Positions 1 through 11,918 are shown, numbered from the stretch's first letter. The stretch: 64,000 bases of DNA from Corythucha ciliata (GCA_038030265.1 CM075941.1:38812164-38876163); one strand, 5' to 3'. The notes: generated by a model not told the origin, from the sequence alone. A program made the numbers and translations.

Positions 1-406
1 GAAGAAGAAAAAATGCGACTTACAGCTTGCGTTATAAAACTGAAGACAATTATAAAGGATGGTTGAGGAGGCGACTATAGTATATACGACTCCTATAGTT
101 GTAAAACGTCTAGGTCCCATTAACTATTAGATGGGAATAACCGCAGAAACGTTATAGGGATATGAGAGAAACTGTGTCAGCTTCACAGTGACTTAGCAAA
201 GGTCGCAATTTGATATCCTCAATGCGTCTTGCCAATTACAATTGAGCATGAAAGTGCAGTTTTCAGAAGTACTATAATTTTGGCTAAAAATATCAACCGA
301 TTAATAACCAAAAATAAGATCGTATTAGCCCAATTGACTTATTTCAAACCGACCTCAAACTTTTGGAGAGCATTTCTCAAAAGTAAGTATAATTGCATTT
401 GTATAG
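1..406. other. AT-rich stretch, nothing recognised
   Basis: No coding homology or repeat structure is visible here. The stretch ends at the TAG target duplication (404-406) flanking the first inverted-repeat element. Confidence 0.4.
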
Positions 407-745
407 TAGTCCAGTCAAATCGTATAAAAAAAATACCATACGTGGACAAAAATCTCGCCTTTGAGTTTTTCACTGTATTCTACGTTCTTTGGGGTGAGGA
501 ACACGAATCTGAAGAGATCCAACAAAATTTTCTTGTGCGTTTTGCGAAAATCGCGAAAAAATGATAAATTTTGGCATTTTTTTTTAGTTTTTTGCTTGCA
601 ACTGCTCATTGACGCATTCTACGGAAAATTGTACCCTGTTCTTTTTTGAAGAGCATCAAGTTCTGCGTCCAATCATTTTTTCTTTTTCACAATTGACCTA
701 GCCGTTTCCCCGGTATTGATTTTTGTTAAATGGTCATTTTTAGTC
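407..745 (+). repeat. Left inverted arm of element 1
   Basis: This arm matches the reverse complement of 1608-1941 with small indels. Landmarks include the block around 500-520 (GAGGAACACGAATCTGAAGA) and the TTGTTAAATGGTCATTTTTA block near the inner end. Spacing to the partner arm is about 860 bp. Confidence 0.8.
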
Positions 746-1607
746 TCTTTTGGCAAAATTGTGTGAAAATATAAAAGTAGTTCAATTCTCAGTTGAGTGA
801 TGTAATCTCTGACGCTACCCATAATACTGGTGATATGTTGAGTTTTAACATTTGTGGACAAAGTTGGTGGGCATAGCCACTTTTTTTTAAACAAAACCTA
901 TTTTCATCGCCCTGTACAGAATATTTCCCTGGCCTAGAAACATTTGGCAAATGTGGTTTCGGAATGTAAATTTCACCCGCTTTCACTGAAAAATAGAGCA
1001 ATTTTCATCGAAGGCTTCGTTCGATAGTTATAGGCAAAAAAGTTCGGCTGAAGAAAAGAGTTATTGGAAAATTACTCATTTTGCGAATTTCCCATTGCCA
1101 CTTATCGGGTCTTTATAAAAATGTCATACATGACTCCTTATAGGAAATTTCACGAGCTTTCAGATGAGTATCTTCAAAGTTTGATCGGATGAATAGTTTT
1201 TGAGTTATAGGCCGAAATGTGACAAAAAACTTATTTTTTGCAGCAAATTTCAAATCGTTTGACGTTATAGCCCTGTCTTATGTTAATCTTCAAATGAAAT
1301 TTCATATAATAGGTCTGATAAAAAATTCAATCAGCTTTCAGTTCGTTTTTCATAGAAAAAAATTGGACTATTACTTTCTGAGCTACTGGCAAAAATGTGC
1401 AGAAAAACGTGGTTTTTGGTCCGCCTTTTTTCGCGTTTTCGTCGCATAACTGATACAACTGATTTTTCCTGTAGGTTTTAAGGCTTTTCACTTATGTGAA
1501 ATTCAATTCTGAACCACTTTGATTTCATGACATTTTCCGATTGGAACAACCGTTTTTAAGTTGCTGCTGCCTTAGTAATTTTTATTAAATTATTAATTTT
1601 ACCTAAA

Positions 1608-1941
1608 GTGGCTAAAAATGACCATTTAACAAAAATCAATACCTGTGAAACGGCTGGGTAGATTGTGACAAAAGAAAGAACGATTCGACGCAGAATTCAA
1701 TGCTTTTCAAAAAATGAGAGGGTAACATTTTCCGTAGAATGCGTCATTAAGAAGTTATAAGCAAAAAACTGAAAAAAGTGCCAAAAATGAGCAGTTTTTC
1801 GCGATTTTATCAAACCGCACAAGGACATTTTGTTGGATCTCTTCAGATTCGTGTTCCTCACCCCAAAAAACATAGAATTAAGTGAAAAAATCGAAGACGA
1901 GATTTTTGTCAACGAGGAACTACTACCATTTGACTGGACTA
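1608..1941 (-). repeat. Right inverted arm of element 1
   Basis: Inverted partner of 407-745. Divergence is substantial, with several indels, so the element is not a recent insertion. Confidence 0.8.
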
Positions 1942-1944
1942 TAG

Positions 1945-2690
1945 TTGATAAAAAAGAAAACTTGTGCAAAGTAATAATAAAATAATTAATAGATTTAATA
2001 TGAATTATTCGAACAATATCGGACCTTTTAATTAAAAATACTGCATGGCCTGCCTTCTAAAACCCTCGGGTTTTAAAATTCGAAAAAAAAGGCGATTTAT
2101 GGTCCTGACCGGAAAAGGTGCCTCTTCTAAGGACACCGCGTTTATGGCACTCAAAACACTTACGGAATTTAGTGTTTGACCTGTTAAAAAATGTAGCAAC
2201 GATTTCTTAAACTTTTTTTTAAAAGCATTTGGTTTTGCATTACAAACATTGATAGACACCAGCAAACTATTAAATAAGAAAATTAAAGAAAAATGAGAGA
2301 AAACAAACATCAATTTTATGTTAAAATCAAAAAGCTGGCCAACGTAGTACCCCCCTCCCCCACCACGGTCATCTACAATCGTATATACTATAGCTTGACA
2401 GCCGAAAATGCTAGGAAATCCGCCGTTAATTTTCCTAAGCAAATGGTTCTACAAGGCCCGTTCACAATCTCTGTGCCAAGCGTCTGTGGAGAGCATTATG
2501 CAATCAAACAATTAATTCCCTTGAATAATGAAGCATTTTGATAGGTTGCATAGACTGCACGGACGAATAGCATTTCAGTGAACAAGACAGATGGGTTGTG
2601 AACGGGGTCACCTGAAATTTTCAGTTGCATTCACGCGAAGTTACAGCAGATCAAAATGCATGGGGTTGTACAAGGCTATAAACCTAATAG
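1945..2690. other. Unassigned DNA with small palindrome and C-run
   Basis: No homology is recognised. A small perfect palindrome (AAAACCC, TC, GGGTTTT) lies near 2060, and a pyrimidine run lies near 2350. A 136-codon minus-strand frame at 2032-2442 has a poly-Gly stretch from the C-run and low-complexity hydrophobic sequence. I do not consider it a gene. Confidence 0.35.
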
Positions 2691-3590
2691 CACAGTTACA
2701 TTACAGAAAAGTCACAGTGACGTCACATTGAGACGTGTGACTAACATTTTTAACGTTGCTGCAACGTTGCAGTAACGTAGATATGTCCACCCACTGTGAC
2801 TCCCTTTGTGACGTCACAGAGAGGTCACATTGTGACGTATCCGTAGATCACTTTGTGACTTCATATTGAGGCTACAATGGGACGTATGTAGCGTTACGTC
2901 GCAGAGATGTCGCAAATACGACACAATGAGACGTCAGACCGCAGCAGCAATATACCCCTTGTGACTCACTTTGTGACGTTACAGTGAGGTCTCATCGCAT
3001 CTGTCACATTTCTGGAATTAAAAGGGTGCAATAATTGGATTCTCCGAGAAAACCCTGAGCTTGGGCACGTCATTTGGGACTAAAATGACTACGTCTCAGG
3101 GTTTTCTCTGAGCATCTCGTTATTTTGCACTTTGTTGAAAAGAAAGAAAATAATTATTCAAAAATAAACACTGTTTTATTAGAAGAAAAGGTGTGGGTTT
3201 CACTCCTTCAAAGCAGCTTCGATTAAGTGCGTAAACGGGTCGCATTCAGATCCTTTTGGACGAGCAGATGAGGCAGATAAAAGAAGACTGATGATCACGT
3301 CGTGGCACACATTGTGTTAAAAATGACCAAAAATGTACCCAATACATACCGGAAGCCAGGGAAATAAGCTTTCTGATTGTACATGCTCATGCTGCTGCTG
3401 ATTGCATTGCCGATGATGCACATCAACACATCATATTCTTCACGTCCCAAAACCTCTGCGGAGTCACATTGCGTTGTATCGTATTTGTCACTTTGCAACC
3501 TCTCTGCAACGTCACATTATGGTTCCATTGCGCTGTGAATTTGCAACGTAACTATGACGTTGCTGTGAATTTTTGGCTACTAGGGAAGTA
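2690..3590. repeat. Foldback of degenerate GTGACGTCAC-type repeats
   Basis: Between 2690 and 3010 the sequence is packed with variants of GTGACGTYRCA and TCACATTGTGACG. Two perfect TGACGTCA octamers are at 2718-2725 and 2809-2816. The same vocabulary returns inverted at about 3460-3580, for example GTGACGTTGCAGAGAGGT on the minus strand against GTGACGTCACAGAGAGGT on the plus strand. The middle holds a hairpin at about 3040-3118. The arrangement resembles a diverged foldback element with subterminal repeats. TGACGTCA is the CRE/ATF consensus, but nothing here shows that it is used as such. Confidence 0.5.
3046..3108. repeat. Hairpin with AGAAAACCCTGAG arms
   Basis: AGAAAACCCTGAG near 3050 pairs with CTCAGGGTTTTCT near 3094, and ATTTGGGACTAAAAT sits in the loop. 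The bases that follow, CTCTGAGCATCTCGTTATT, recur at about 17699, so this terminus-like segment belongs to a dispersed repeat. Confidence 0.6.
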
Positions 3591-3650
3591 TTGTCAAGTT
3601 TCCAGGGTTCGAATTTGTTATTCAAGTTTATAGTCCAGTCAATAAGAACA

Positions 3651-4160
3651 TAAAAAAGGGGTTCACCTCTGGTGGAAAAATTCAACAGAAAACAGACAGA
3701 AATGCGACGTATGTTATGCTTCAACGCCGGAATACAGCCAGTAATTCTGGGCCTGGAAATGAGATGTTTTTGTAGCCAGAAACTAAAACATATTTTGGCC
3801 AGAAATATGCCGCGTTTTTTCTGCTCTCGTGGGACTGAGAGTTAATATCCCAGTTAAATTCTAGTATACCCAGGAGCAAGAATCTGGCCAACTTTTTTGG
3901 CCAGAAACTGTAGCGTTTAATTGGCTTTCGGGGGCTTAATGCGCGTGTAATGTTTTCTAGCCTATATTTGCCCAGAATGCGTGACTGAATTCCAGGCAGA
4001 AAGTATTTCGATAAACGGCCACAGATTTTTCCATCGTTTTTCTAGTCAAGTCATTTTTTTGCTAGATTTCGGACTGTTTCTAGCCAGTAGTCCTTGGAGC
4101 TAGCAACAGAAATTCTGGCCAGAATGTGTCACAGAAACAGAAATTCTGCTCAACTTTTCT
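3651..4160. repeat. Insertion rich in TTCTGGCCAGAA motifs
   Basis: This block interrupts the left arm of element 2. From 3740 onward it repeats variants of GGCCAGAAA and TTCTGGCCA many times (near 3770, 3798, 3885, 3900, 4110), some on each strand, so it can fold on itself. No terminal repeats were delimited. It could be a separate small foldback element or part of an alternative arm. Confidence 0.45.
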
Positions 4161-4463
4161 ACCAGGGACCTTACATCGAAAGTGGTGGTTGATTTTTTTG
4201 TCTTGTATTTTTTCTGTTGGTTAGAAGATAAGGAATCCGAATTTTCGTCGTCCTAACCCTTGTGCTAACATCAGGGCTGGCCAAAAACCGTCAATTTTTT
4301 GGATTTTTCGGGTTGTAGGCGAATAACTTCTTTCCTATGCTTCCTAGCTAAACAATAGCTACATTCATATTAGTAGATTACAAAATAATATAAATGATTC
4401 ACCCTTTGGGTTTTTTTGTGCAACCAATATCAACGGAGCTATGAATCGCCAACAAAAAGGTAA
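4160..4463 (+). repeat. Left inverted arm of element 2
   Basis: This pairs with 6118-6435 on the opposite strand over about 300 bp. The shared blocks include AGGGCTGGCCAAAAACCGT, TGTAGGCGAATAACTTCTTT and ATAGCTCCGTTGATRTTGGT (reverse strand). Identity is high by eye. Confidence 0.85.
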
Positions 4464-6117
4464 ATTCACAACTAGTATACAGTAAAATTATTATTTGACC
4501 CCGACATTCAAAAGAACAGGAGAACTTTTGGTGCAAATTGCTCGTTACCCTTCAACTAACACAGCATAAAAACCTCCCTAGGATTCCACGTCGGGTTAAG
4601 AAGCAGCTGTTGGTAGAAATTGTATTTCGATCGTTTTTAAGAAATAATTCTGGAACCATTTGTTTTAACGCGAATATGTACAAGACCAAATTTGAAGGGC
4701 ACGCAGTTTTACACTAGAAACTTCCGCACCAATTTTTTCCATTCCTCCGCCTTTTGGTTGATTGAAACAGAAGCAAGAAAGTAAAAGCTGACGGAAAATT
4801 AACCGAAGCTTGGAAGCTGGAACAACTGATAAATGTTTGGTGCAATCTCTTTCTGACCCGCCTCCTTCCACTGCGTAAAAAATTCCCTTAGATTTCACGT
4901 TGGGTGTTGGCACTGCACGAGCTGGAGTTAGGATTGCAGGGCCATTTTGTTCGTTTTGCTGAAATATCTCTGCAACCATCAGTGTTGACTAATCATTCTA
5001 TTAGGCTTAATTTGAAGACCACAGAAAAACCCACATCAAGCTCTCATGCGCGGTTTTCCTCGATCATATAGCATTGTGGAAGCCGCATGAACAACTATGC
5101 AAAATTGAATAGGTATACCTAACTTTTTCTATGGCGAACCGATTTCATCGAAATCCGGGATGCGTATAAACAAATAGTAAAGAAGGATTGTAAACGCATG
5201 CATCTGAAGAACGTCTAGCAAAAATGAGAACCTTCGTTTCAAAAACTTATCCAACAAAATTTTAGATAAACAGTTTAGCCAAAATATAAAATATGCCATT
5301 TCACGCAACTTTCAACCTCTGTTGAGGATTATGATGATCGTGTCGTTGGATGCGACCCATGAATAAAAGTGTCTTCTTTCAGGATTTGCCGTCAAATTAC
5401 CACAATGACAGCTGGAAGGGGATATATTGCAGTTATACTTAAAAAGAGGAGGCTGTGCCAAAAAATAATGAATAAATTAGGTACTAGCTATCCAATAGAT
5501 ACCTCAATAGGGGTTGGGACCCTCACAATTTACTCGCTAGTTGTTTTCGGAGGGAAATAGTTTCACTTCTTGTGGGCCTATGTGGGGGAAATGCCTCTCT
5601 TTTCAATTGAAATATGGCATGTAGGTACCTATTACAGTACCTTTATACTATAAGTATAAACCCCGCATAACAGTTTTTTGTGTAAAATTTTGTGCTCTTC
5701 AAATTAAGTCTAGTGCATTTTTTCAATAACCCCAATAGTTACAGAATTATTCCAGAAAAACGGCCTTTGCACAACTTCCACCGACAGCTGTTCCCAAACT
5801 CGAGGCAGAATCCCGACAAGAATGCAGATGATTTAATAACCACGAAGTACTTATGGCGCAGTCGTGGTAGTTAGGTGGGTGAGGGGGAGTGAAGATTTTC
5901 GCAAAAACAAAAAATGGGAATTCTTCGGGTTGACTTCAACCAAGTCATATTATTGCCATGATCGCCCGTGAATTATAGATAAAATAGCGTACTTGATGGT
6001 CATCAAATCATCTGCAGTCTTTGCTACTGTGGCTTTCACTAGAAGACATAGTCTTCTGTGTGTATTTGCTGTACAAGGAGACGAAAACATTAAAATTGTG
6101 CATATGCTGTGTTTTTA

Positions 6118-6435
6118 CCTCTTTGTTGGCGATTCATAGCTCCGTTGATGTTGGTTGCACAAAAAAACCCTAAGGGTGAATAATTTATAGTATTTTGTGA
6201 TCTGCCAATATGAATATAGCTATTGTTTAGCTAGGAAGCATAGGAAAGAAGTTATTCGCCTACAACCCAAAAAAACCCAAAAAATTAACGGTTTTTGGCC
6301 AGCCCTGATGTTATCACAAGGATTAGGACGACGAAAATTCGTTAGCACAATGGTTAGGACAACGAAAACTCAGGTTCCTATCTTCTAACTCACCAAAACA
6401 ATGCAAGAGAAAAAAATCAAACACCACTTTCTATG
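6118..6435 (-). repeat. Right inverted arm of element 2
   Basis: Inverted partner of 4160-4463. It carries a short local duplication near 6320-6370 (GGATTAGGACGACGAAAA followed by GGTTAGGACAACGAAAA) that is absent from the left arm. Confidence 0.85.
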
Positions 6436-6656
6436 TATAGTACAATGTACTCATTGACTGGACTATTATGGTAAACTCCGAATGTAGTAATGCATTTAGG
6501 GTGCGTTTTTCAATGCACTTATTCTACAGACAAAGCTGGGATAAGTATGGTTGCTATGGGCCTTTTTTTAAACAGTAACGTAATAGTCTAGTAAAAGAAA
6601 GGTAGTAGGTAACTCTGGTAACTCTGTAAAGGTAAACTGAAAAAAAACTGTAAAAA

Positions 6657-7391
6657 GGTAACTCTGAAGTTGTGATTGGGATTTGTTCGGAGGGGTCTGG
6701 AGATGGCGTACTCAAAAGTCCCCGCCTCTAGCCCACGAGCTAGCTGCTGGACGTAGCAAAACGTGCATAATTTTTCACTTTATTACCTATAGTTCGTAAA
6801 CTGTAGGTTCCACCCAAAAACTCATGGGATAACAAAACAAAGTTGACAAAATTCCTCAAAAATTAGTCTTCAACAAGATTTTTGTAGCTTCAACCGCTTA
6901 AGAGATAATAGCGTTAAAAGTGACACTATTCTCGAACCCCTTCACTTCTTTTTGTGAACAATGCGTTGTAGCGTCCTCGCCGTTGACGTTATACGACATT
7001 GATGCATACCAAAGAAGTTAATCAGCATGAAATTCTCTTTACAAAAAACAGAAATGATACTCGCTTATCTCCAATAGGTGTCGAGATACACGCAGTAGGA
7101 GAAAATTCCCTAACAACAAAAACTGTATTCTTATGGGATGGTCCTGTTAATTTGCTGAAAACGGCTATTAGATAAACTAGTTTTGTTAACTTATCACAGG
7201 TAATTTGAAAAATAGTTTGAACTAATGTGTCTTTAACCGTTTTACGGCTCATTTTACGTCAAGTAAATGAGGATGTTCGGTCTGTCCGACCCGAGAACTG
7301 TAATGATCGCGGGGACATGGAAACAAGCGTTCTCTTAGTAAAAATTGCTCATGAAATGGTCCCAGGCAACAAAGAAATTCCAGCGGAACCT
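6657..7391 (+). repeat. Left inverted arm of element 3
   Basis: This matches 9038-9764 inverted over about 735 bp, with high identity and few indels. Landmarks are TTGTGATTGGGATTTGTTCG near the outer end and ACAAAGAAATTCCAGCGGAA at the inner end. The outer side carries several copies of GGTAACTCTG. Confidence 0.88.
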
Positions 7392-8350
7392 TTTTTCCCC
7401 TCGGGTTACTGAAGTAAGCCGAAAACATAACCGTGTTGAGCATTGAGGGCAGAAAAAGGGCTCCGAATAACTTAGTTTTCGGGAGTTCATGGTGAGGTTC
7501 TCTCTTCTACTCATTATTTGATAGCTCTATGAGTTTGAGCCAAAAAATGTGAATAAAAAAGCCGATGAATCACGCCAAGTATATCCCATCTTGCTCATTC
7601 TCTCACTTTTTTTGATGCTGAGGTCGATATCTTCATGAAAAATGAATCGATTTCATTTTATGACTAGGTCATTCGAAATCTTATGAAATGAGGAGTTTCG
7701 GCCTGAAACTAAAAGAGCTACCTTCACTTCAAGAAATCGGCGATAACTTCGTCCGAACATTGTTAGGATATTTCTTAGGCACGTTTTCTACTACAGAACG
7801 AGAATTTTTTTCGACTTGAATTTAATTATTTCTCATTGGACTTCTATGAGAAATAACACGTCAGAAAGGTAATTTCGAACACTTTCCAACCCACTCCTCA
7901 GTTGTAGCGTGGAGACAAATTATTTTCCTACAACAGTAGTTTTTAGAGAGATTAACAACTAACGGCATCATATCATATATCATCATGTCGGTGCATGGTT
8001 AGTAATAGGCGCAGGTAAAAGAGGGTTAGTGTTTAGGGTTAAAGAGATATTAACACCTAACAAAAAAACACCAAAGAACTGTAATTATCTGTACGACTGC
8101 AGTCGCATTGCAGGTAAATCACGTTGCCCACCACGCAAGTAAAAGTTCTGCAGTACGTTTTTGGCTTGCTTCAGTAATCCGAGGGGAAAAAATTTCGCTC
8201 CGGCAGCTGGCGGTCGGAAAGAGTGCATTTCATTTTGTATATGGATACCCTAAGCCGTCCCAGAAGTAGTAATGTTGAGACCATGATTTGTTTCGTTAAT
8301 GTTTGACCCTCCATCGTACTGTTTGCTGCCGGGTTTGCTTAAGCTGAACT

Positions 8351-8886
8351 TAATGGGAATCAAAGGCTACTTCAAAATGAAATCATCGTAATATAATGCT
8401 TCTGGAATCAACTGGTGATTTCTAGTGATTTTTTTACCAGTTATTACCCATGTAACCCCCCCCCCCCCAACCAAGTCGACTGATTTGGCCCAATGCAATA
8501 CCAAACGAGGTCGTATGACTACTGATTTTTGTGCCAAAGCGCGTTCCGCTAAATTAATTTTTTCGAGAGTTATCGTGCTAACAAGACCACACACTTACTT
8601 CCACTCCGGGAACACCCCCCCTCCACCTTGACTTTTTCAAAAAATTAAAATGGGAATCAAAGGCTAGTCTAGCATGGAGTATACGTACCGAATATGATGT
8701 TTCTAGAATCAACTGGTGATTTTTAGTGATTTTTTTACCATTTCAAGCCCAACTTCCCCCCCCCCCTCCAACACGATAAATTGGGCCCAAATGCAATACC
8801 GATCGGGGTATTATGACTACTGATTTTTGTGCCAAAGCGCGTTCCGCTAAATTGATTTCTTCGAGAGTTATCGTGCTAACAAGAAA
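8351..8886 (+). repeat. Diverged tandem duplication, unit about 240-300 bp
   Basis: Copy 1 (about 8351-8580) and copy 2 (about 8648-8880) both run from GGGAATCAAAGGCTA through TCAACTGGTGATTT and a poly-C tract. They then share TATGACTACTGATTTTTGTG and end in CGAGAGTTATCGTGCTAACA. The C-runs (8457-8468, 8757-8767) produce Pro/Gly-rich artefact frames on both strands. Confidence 0.85.
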
Positions 8887-9037
8887 ACGGCCATAATATT
8901 ATATATATATATGAATCCTGGAGACCACTGAATTCGTGTTCTAGAGGTTCTGAAACGTGAAAAAAACATGACATGACCCATGTTTGCCACCATCACGACG
9001 AGACCAATAGTGCATTTTCAGAATGAAACGCACTAAA

Positions 9038-9764
9038 AGGTTCCGCTGGAATTTCTTTGTTGCCTGGGACCTTGTCATGAGCAATATTCGCTATGAGAAC
9101 ACTTGTTTCTATGTCCCCGCGATCATTACAGTTCTCGGGTCGGACAGACCGAATATCCTCATTTACTACTAACTTTGACGTAAAATGAGCTGTAAAACAG
9201 TTAAAGACACATGATTTCAAGCTATTTTTCAAATTACCTGTGATAAGTTAACAAAACTAGTTTATCTATAATAGCCGTTTTCATCAAATTAACAGGACCA
9301 TCCCATAAGAATACAGTTTCTCCTACTGCGTGTATCTCGACACCTATTGGAGATAAGCGAGTATCATTTGTGTTTTTTGTAAAGAGAATATCATGCTGAT
9401 TAACTTCTTTGGTATGCATCAATGTCGTAACGTCAAAGGCGAGGATGCTACAACACATTGTTCACAAAAAGCAGTGAAGGGGTTCGAGAATAGTGTCACT
9501 TTTAACGCTATTATCTCTTAAGCAGTTGAAGCTACAAAAAACTTGTCGAAGACTAATGTTTGAGGAATTTTGTCAACTTTGTTTTGCTATCCCATGAGTT
9601 TTTAGGTGGAACCTACAGTTTACGAACTACAGGTAATAAAGTGAAAAATTATGCACGTTTTGCTACGTCCAGCAGCTAGCTCGTGGGCTAGAGGCGGGGA
9701 ATTTTGAGTACACCATCTCCAGACCCCTCCGAACAAATCCCAATCACAACTTTAGAGTTACCAG
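9038..9764 (-). repeat. Right inverted arm of element 3
   Basis: Inverted partner of 6657-7391. Long matching stretches such as TAGCTCGTGGGCTAGAGGCG are obvious by eye. Confidence 0.88.
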
Positions 9765-9849
9765 CTGGTTCAATCTATGCCTTTCTAAGAAGCATTCGTT
9801 TACTAGACTATAAAGTTATTCGAGCGATAGCTATTCCACGGTATATCCA

Positions 9850-11330
9850 GTGATTAATAAACCCACCCTTAATCGATTTCTTAACTCAAAATTTCAATTT
9901 TTTGACCAAAAAAAAAAAAAAAAAAAAAAAATACGGGCACGGTGGCAAAAGTATAGGTTCGCGTTTAAGGAATCAGAGAAAGCGAGAATACGGATTATGC
10001 GGGCCCGCAAAGGCCTATATTGCAAAGAACGCCCACAAAAAAGAACTTTTAGCTCGAAGCGTGTTCATTTTACTTCCATGTTCCCTACGGGGATGGAAGT
10101 ATGGTGTTCGTGAAAAAATTCGAGTCCGAACTGACTTCACATTCATGGTGTACGTCCTCAGAAAAGTTGAAAAAAGTGGTTTTCGGCATGCCGTCGTTCT
10201 GTCCCTTTTGTTCGATAAATTGCATGAAAATGAAAACCTGGCTATGGTATGAGAAGCACAAATCTGGCCTTTGTTTGGAGAAAAAATTATTTATCGGACA
10301 TGTTCTCCCCGTACCGAAATATGGTTTTTCGATATAACTTCAAAACAAGTGATTCCATAATTTTTTAAATATTTTTTTCGGGTTCCTGGTGTTTCCTTGC
10401 GAACTGACCACAATATTGCCGAAAAAATGCAACTTTTTTGTAGCCAAAATCGTCGTTTTTAGCGCAAAAGGGCCAATGTCAAAAAATGACGATCGAAATT
10501 GCAAAAAAAAGGCCGCGAGATCCCCTTTGTATCTTAATTGCAAATATTTGTACCCGAAAAAAACTGAGATTAAGAGAAAAATGTGGGAGGAGTAGGATTG
10601 GGCGTGACTACGTCAAAAATTATTTGCCACAGAATTACATAGAATTCTAAATCTATTTGTTTCCTGACATGAAAAACGCGAATATGACCTTTGTTTTGAA
10701 GGTAAATCATTTCCCAGGCATGTTCACCCCGTATAGCGGAATAATATTTTCGGTATTTAATTTGAAACAATTGGTTCTGGAATTTTTTAACTATTTTGTT
10801 AGGATTTCTCGTTCAATTTCCATGCGAATTGACTACGCAACGTTGCCCAAAACAACCCCCTTTTACTTCCATGTTCGAGAAAAAAAATGCTAACTCTGAA
10901 AAGCTCGTACAATTTTTTGTCGAAGGTCCTAGAATCGCCTGTTTTCCACCAAGTATTGCACTTTGGACTGTTTTGTATTTTTCGATTTTTTGGTATGAAA
11001 GAACGAAGACGAATGATTGAAGGAGGATTGAAAATTGAGTGACGATTGATGGTTATACTCGTTGATGGATAAGGGTCGGTAATTGAAGATTAGTCGTTGT
11101 GGGCTGAGGGTTGATTATTGATTATGTGCGACGTAGAATTTTGGATTTAGGGTTATGGAAATTTTGGTGTTTGAGGAATGAATACTGCGTGATTGATGAT
11201 TCAGGGATTGTGTGGAGGACCACACGATACTTCCATGTTCCCGTTTTTGGCGTTCATCAATAATGCATAAAAAAAAAAAAAAAAATAAACAAGAAAACTT
11301 CCATGGGCGTATCAATTTTTTCAGTGCTCC
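9850..11330. repeat. Region of diverged duplications with poly-A tracts
   Basis: The segment 10205-10440 and the segment 10660-10880 are diverged copies. Both run from CTTTGTTT, through ATGTTC.CCCCGTA and a poorly conserved middle, to TGCGAA.TGAC. The motif ACTTCCATGTTC recurs near 10072, 10866 and 11228. Poly-A tracts lie at about 9908-9930 and 11270-11285. Short frames here are Lys/Phe-rich consequences of the homopolymers. Confidence 0.5.
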
Positions 11331-11918
11331 GACCCCTCCGATTTCATGCTGGTTAAAGGGTAACATGGGCGCTCGAGTTTTATTTCGCTTTTTTCGTCTA
11401 ACCTGTCTACAGTACGTCTAGCTGTGCCAGTGGACTCCTGGTCGATGGAGGGGAGGTCCCCCTTCTCATAAAGAAGGACCTCTGGTCACCGTATGTATAG
11501 CGTATAGCCGGTCTCTTCGGTCAGATTGCCGCAGTTATTGAAACGCTCTTGGACAAACTGCAGTTATATTGATGGCTGTATTACCGGTTGAAACAATAAT
11601 GAGGAATTGCAGTGTTTAGCAAAGCTCTTGGTTTATTTAATTTTTAGTTATAGTTTTCTTGTAATAATTCGACAATCTCACTTGATTTTATCCGCCATAC
11701 GATTGAAGAAACACAAAAATGCAGTGAAATAGGTCCAACGTTGACGATAAAATGCTCTAGGTTAAAAAAGCGATGTCACGACGATGATGTAATTGACGTT
11801 TAGCTAGATTAATACCCTAAGATTAATAATTTAGCAGAAATTTCGCTCCGATTGATGTAATTCCGCTGCTATTTCTCCTCAATTTCACCAGCAAAGTGCC
11901 GGTAAAATTGCAAAGTTG
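11330..11918. other. Unassigned AT-rich stretch
   Basis: No coding homology or clear repeat is seen. The end (from about 11840) begins to resemble family A 30-mer units in reverse orientation. Confidence 0.3.

Larger units (their letters stand above)
407..1941. mobile_element. Foldback-like DNA transposon 1 (PIF/Harbinger-like termini)
   Basis: The element opens with TAGTCCAGTCAAAT and closes with the exact reverse complement. It is flanked by TAG at 404-406 and 1942-1944, consistent with a 3-bp target duplication. Long inverted arms follow the termini: about 407-745 on the left and about 1608-1941 on the right. They are diverged but clearly matching, for example ATTTGACTGG near the ends and the shared AGGAACACGAATCTGAAGAG block. 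The core (746-1607) is not inverted and contains loosely repeated 'gagttatagg' motifs. The short frames inside the arms are not conserved between them and look accidental. A 3-bp duplication is typical of PIF/Harbinger, but TAG is not the classical TWA and no transposase is present, so the superfamily is an inference. Confidence 0.7.
3631..6465. mobile_element. Foldback-like DNA transposon 2 (PIF/Harbinger-like termini)
   Basis: Termini are TAGTCCAGTCAATAAG and its near-perfect reverse complement CATTGACTGGACTA. They are flanked by TTA at 3628-3630 and 6466-6468, a 3-bp target duplication of the TWA type used by PIF/Harbinger. The right arm runs straight in from its terminus (6118-6450). On the left the matching arm starts only at about 4160, so about 510 bp (3651-4160) has been inserted between terminus and arm. 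The core 4464-6117 is non-inverted and holds a diverged internal duplication near 4500-4980. No transposase is seen. A 104-codon minus-strand frame at 4665-4979 lies in the duplication and resembles nothing I know. Confidence 0.7.
6584..9810. mobile_element. Foldback-like DNA transposon 3 (PIF/Harbinger-like termini)
   Basis: Termini are TAGTCTAGTAAAAG on the left and the complement of TAGTCTAGTAAACG on the right. They are flanked by TAA at 6581-6583 and 9811-9813, a 3-bp target duplication. Inverted arms of about 735 bp follow (about 6657-7391 and about 9038-9764). The ~1.65-kb core holds a tandem duplication (8351-8886). Small fragments on the minus strand of the right arm (for example 9234-9458) read as continuous peptide, but both arms carry stops and I cannot link them to a transposase family. 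Confidence 0.7.

Noticed and set aside
2032..2442. 136-codon minus-strand frame
   Set aside because: Poly-Gly comes from a C-run. No homology is recognised and no partner exon is visible.
6657..9764. Transposase gene in the arms of element 3
   Set aside because: The readable peptide pieces are short, interrupted by stops in both arms, and show no DDE or DNA-binding motif that I recognise.
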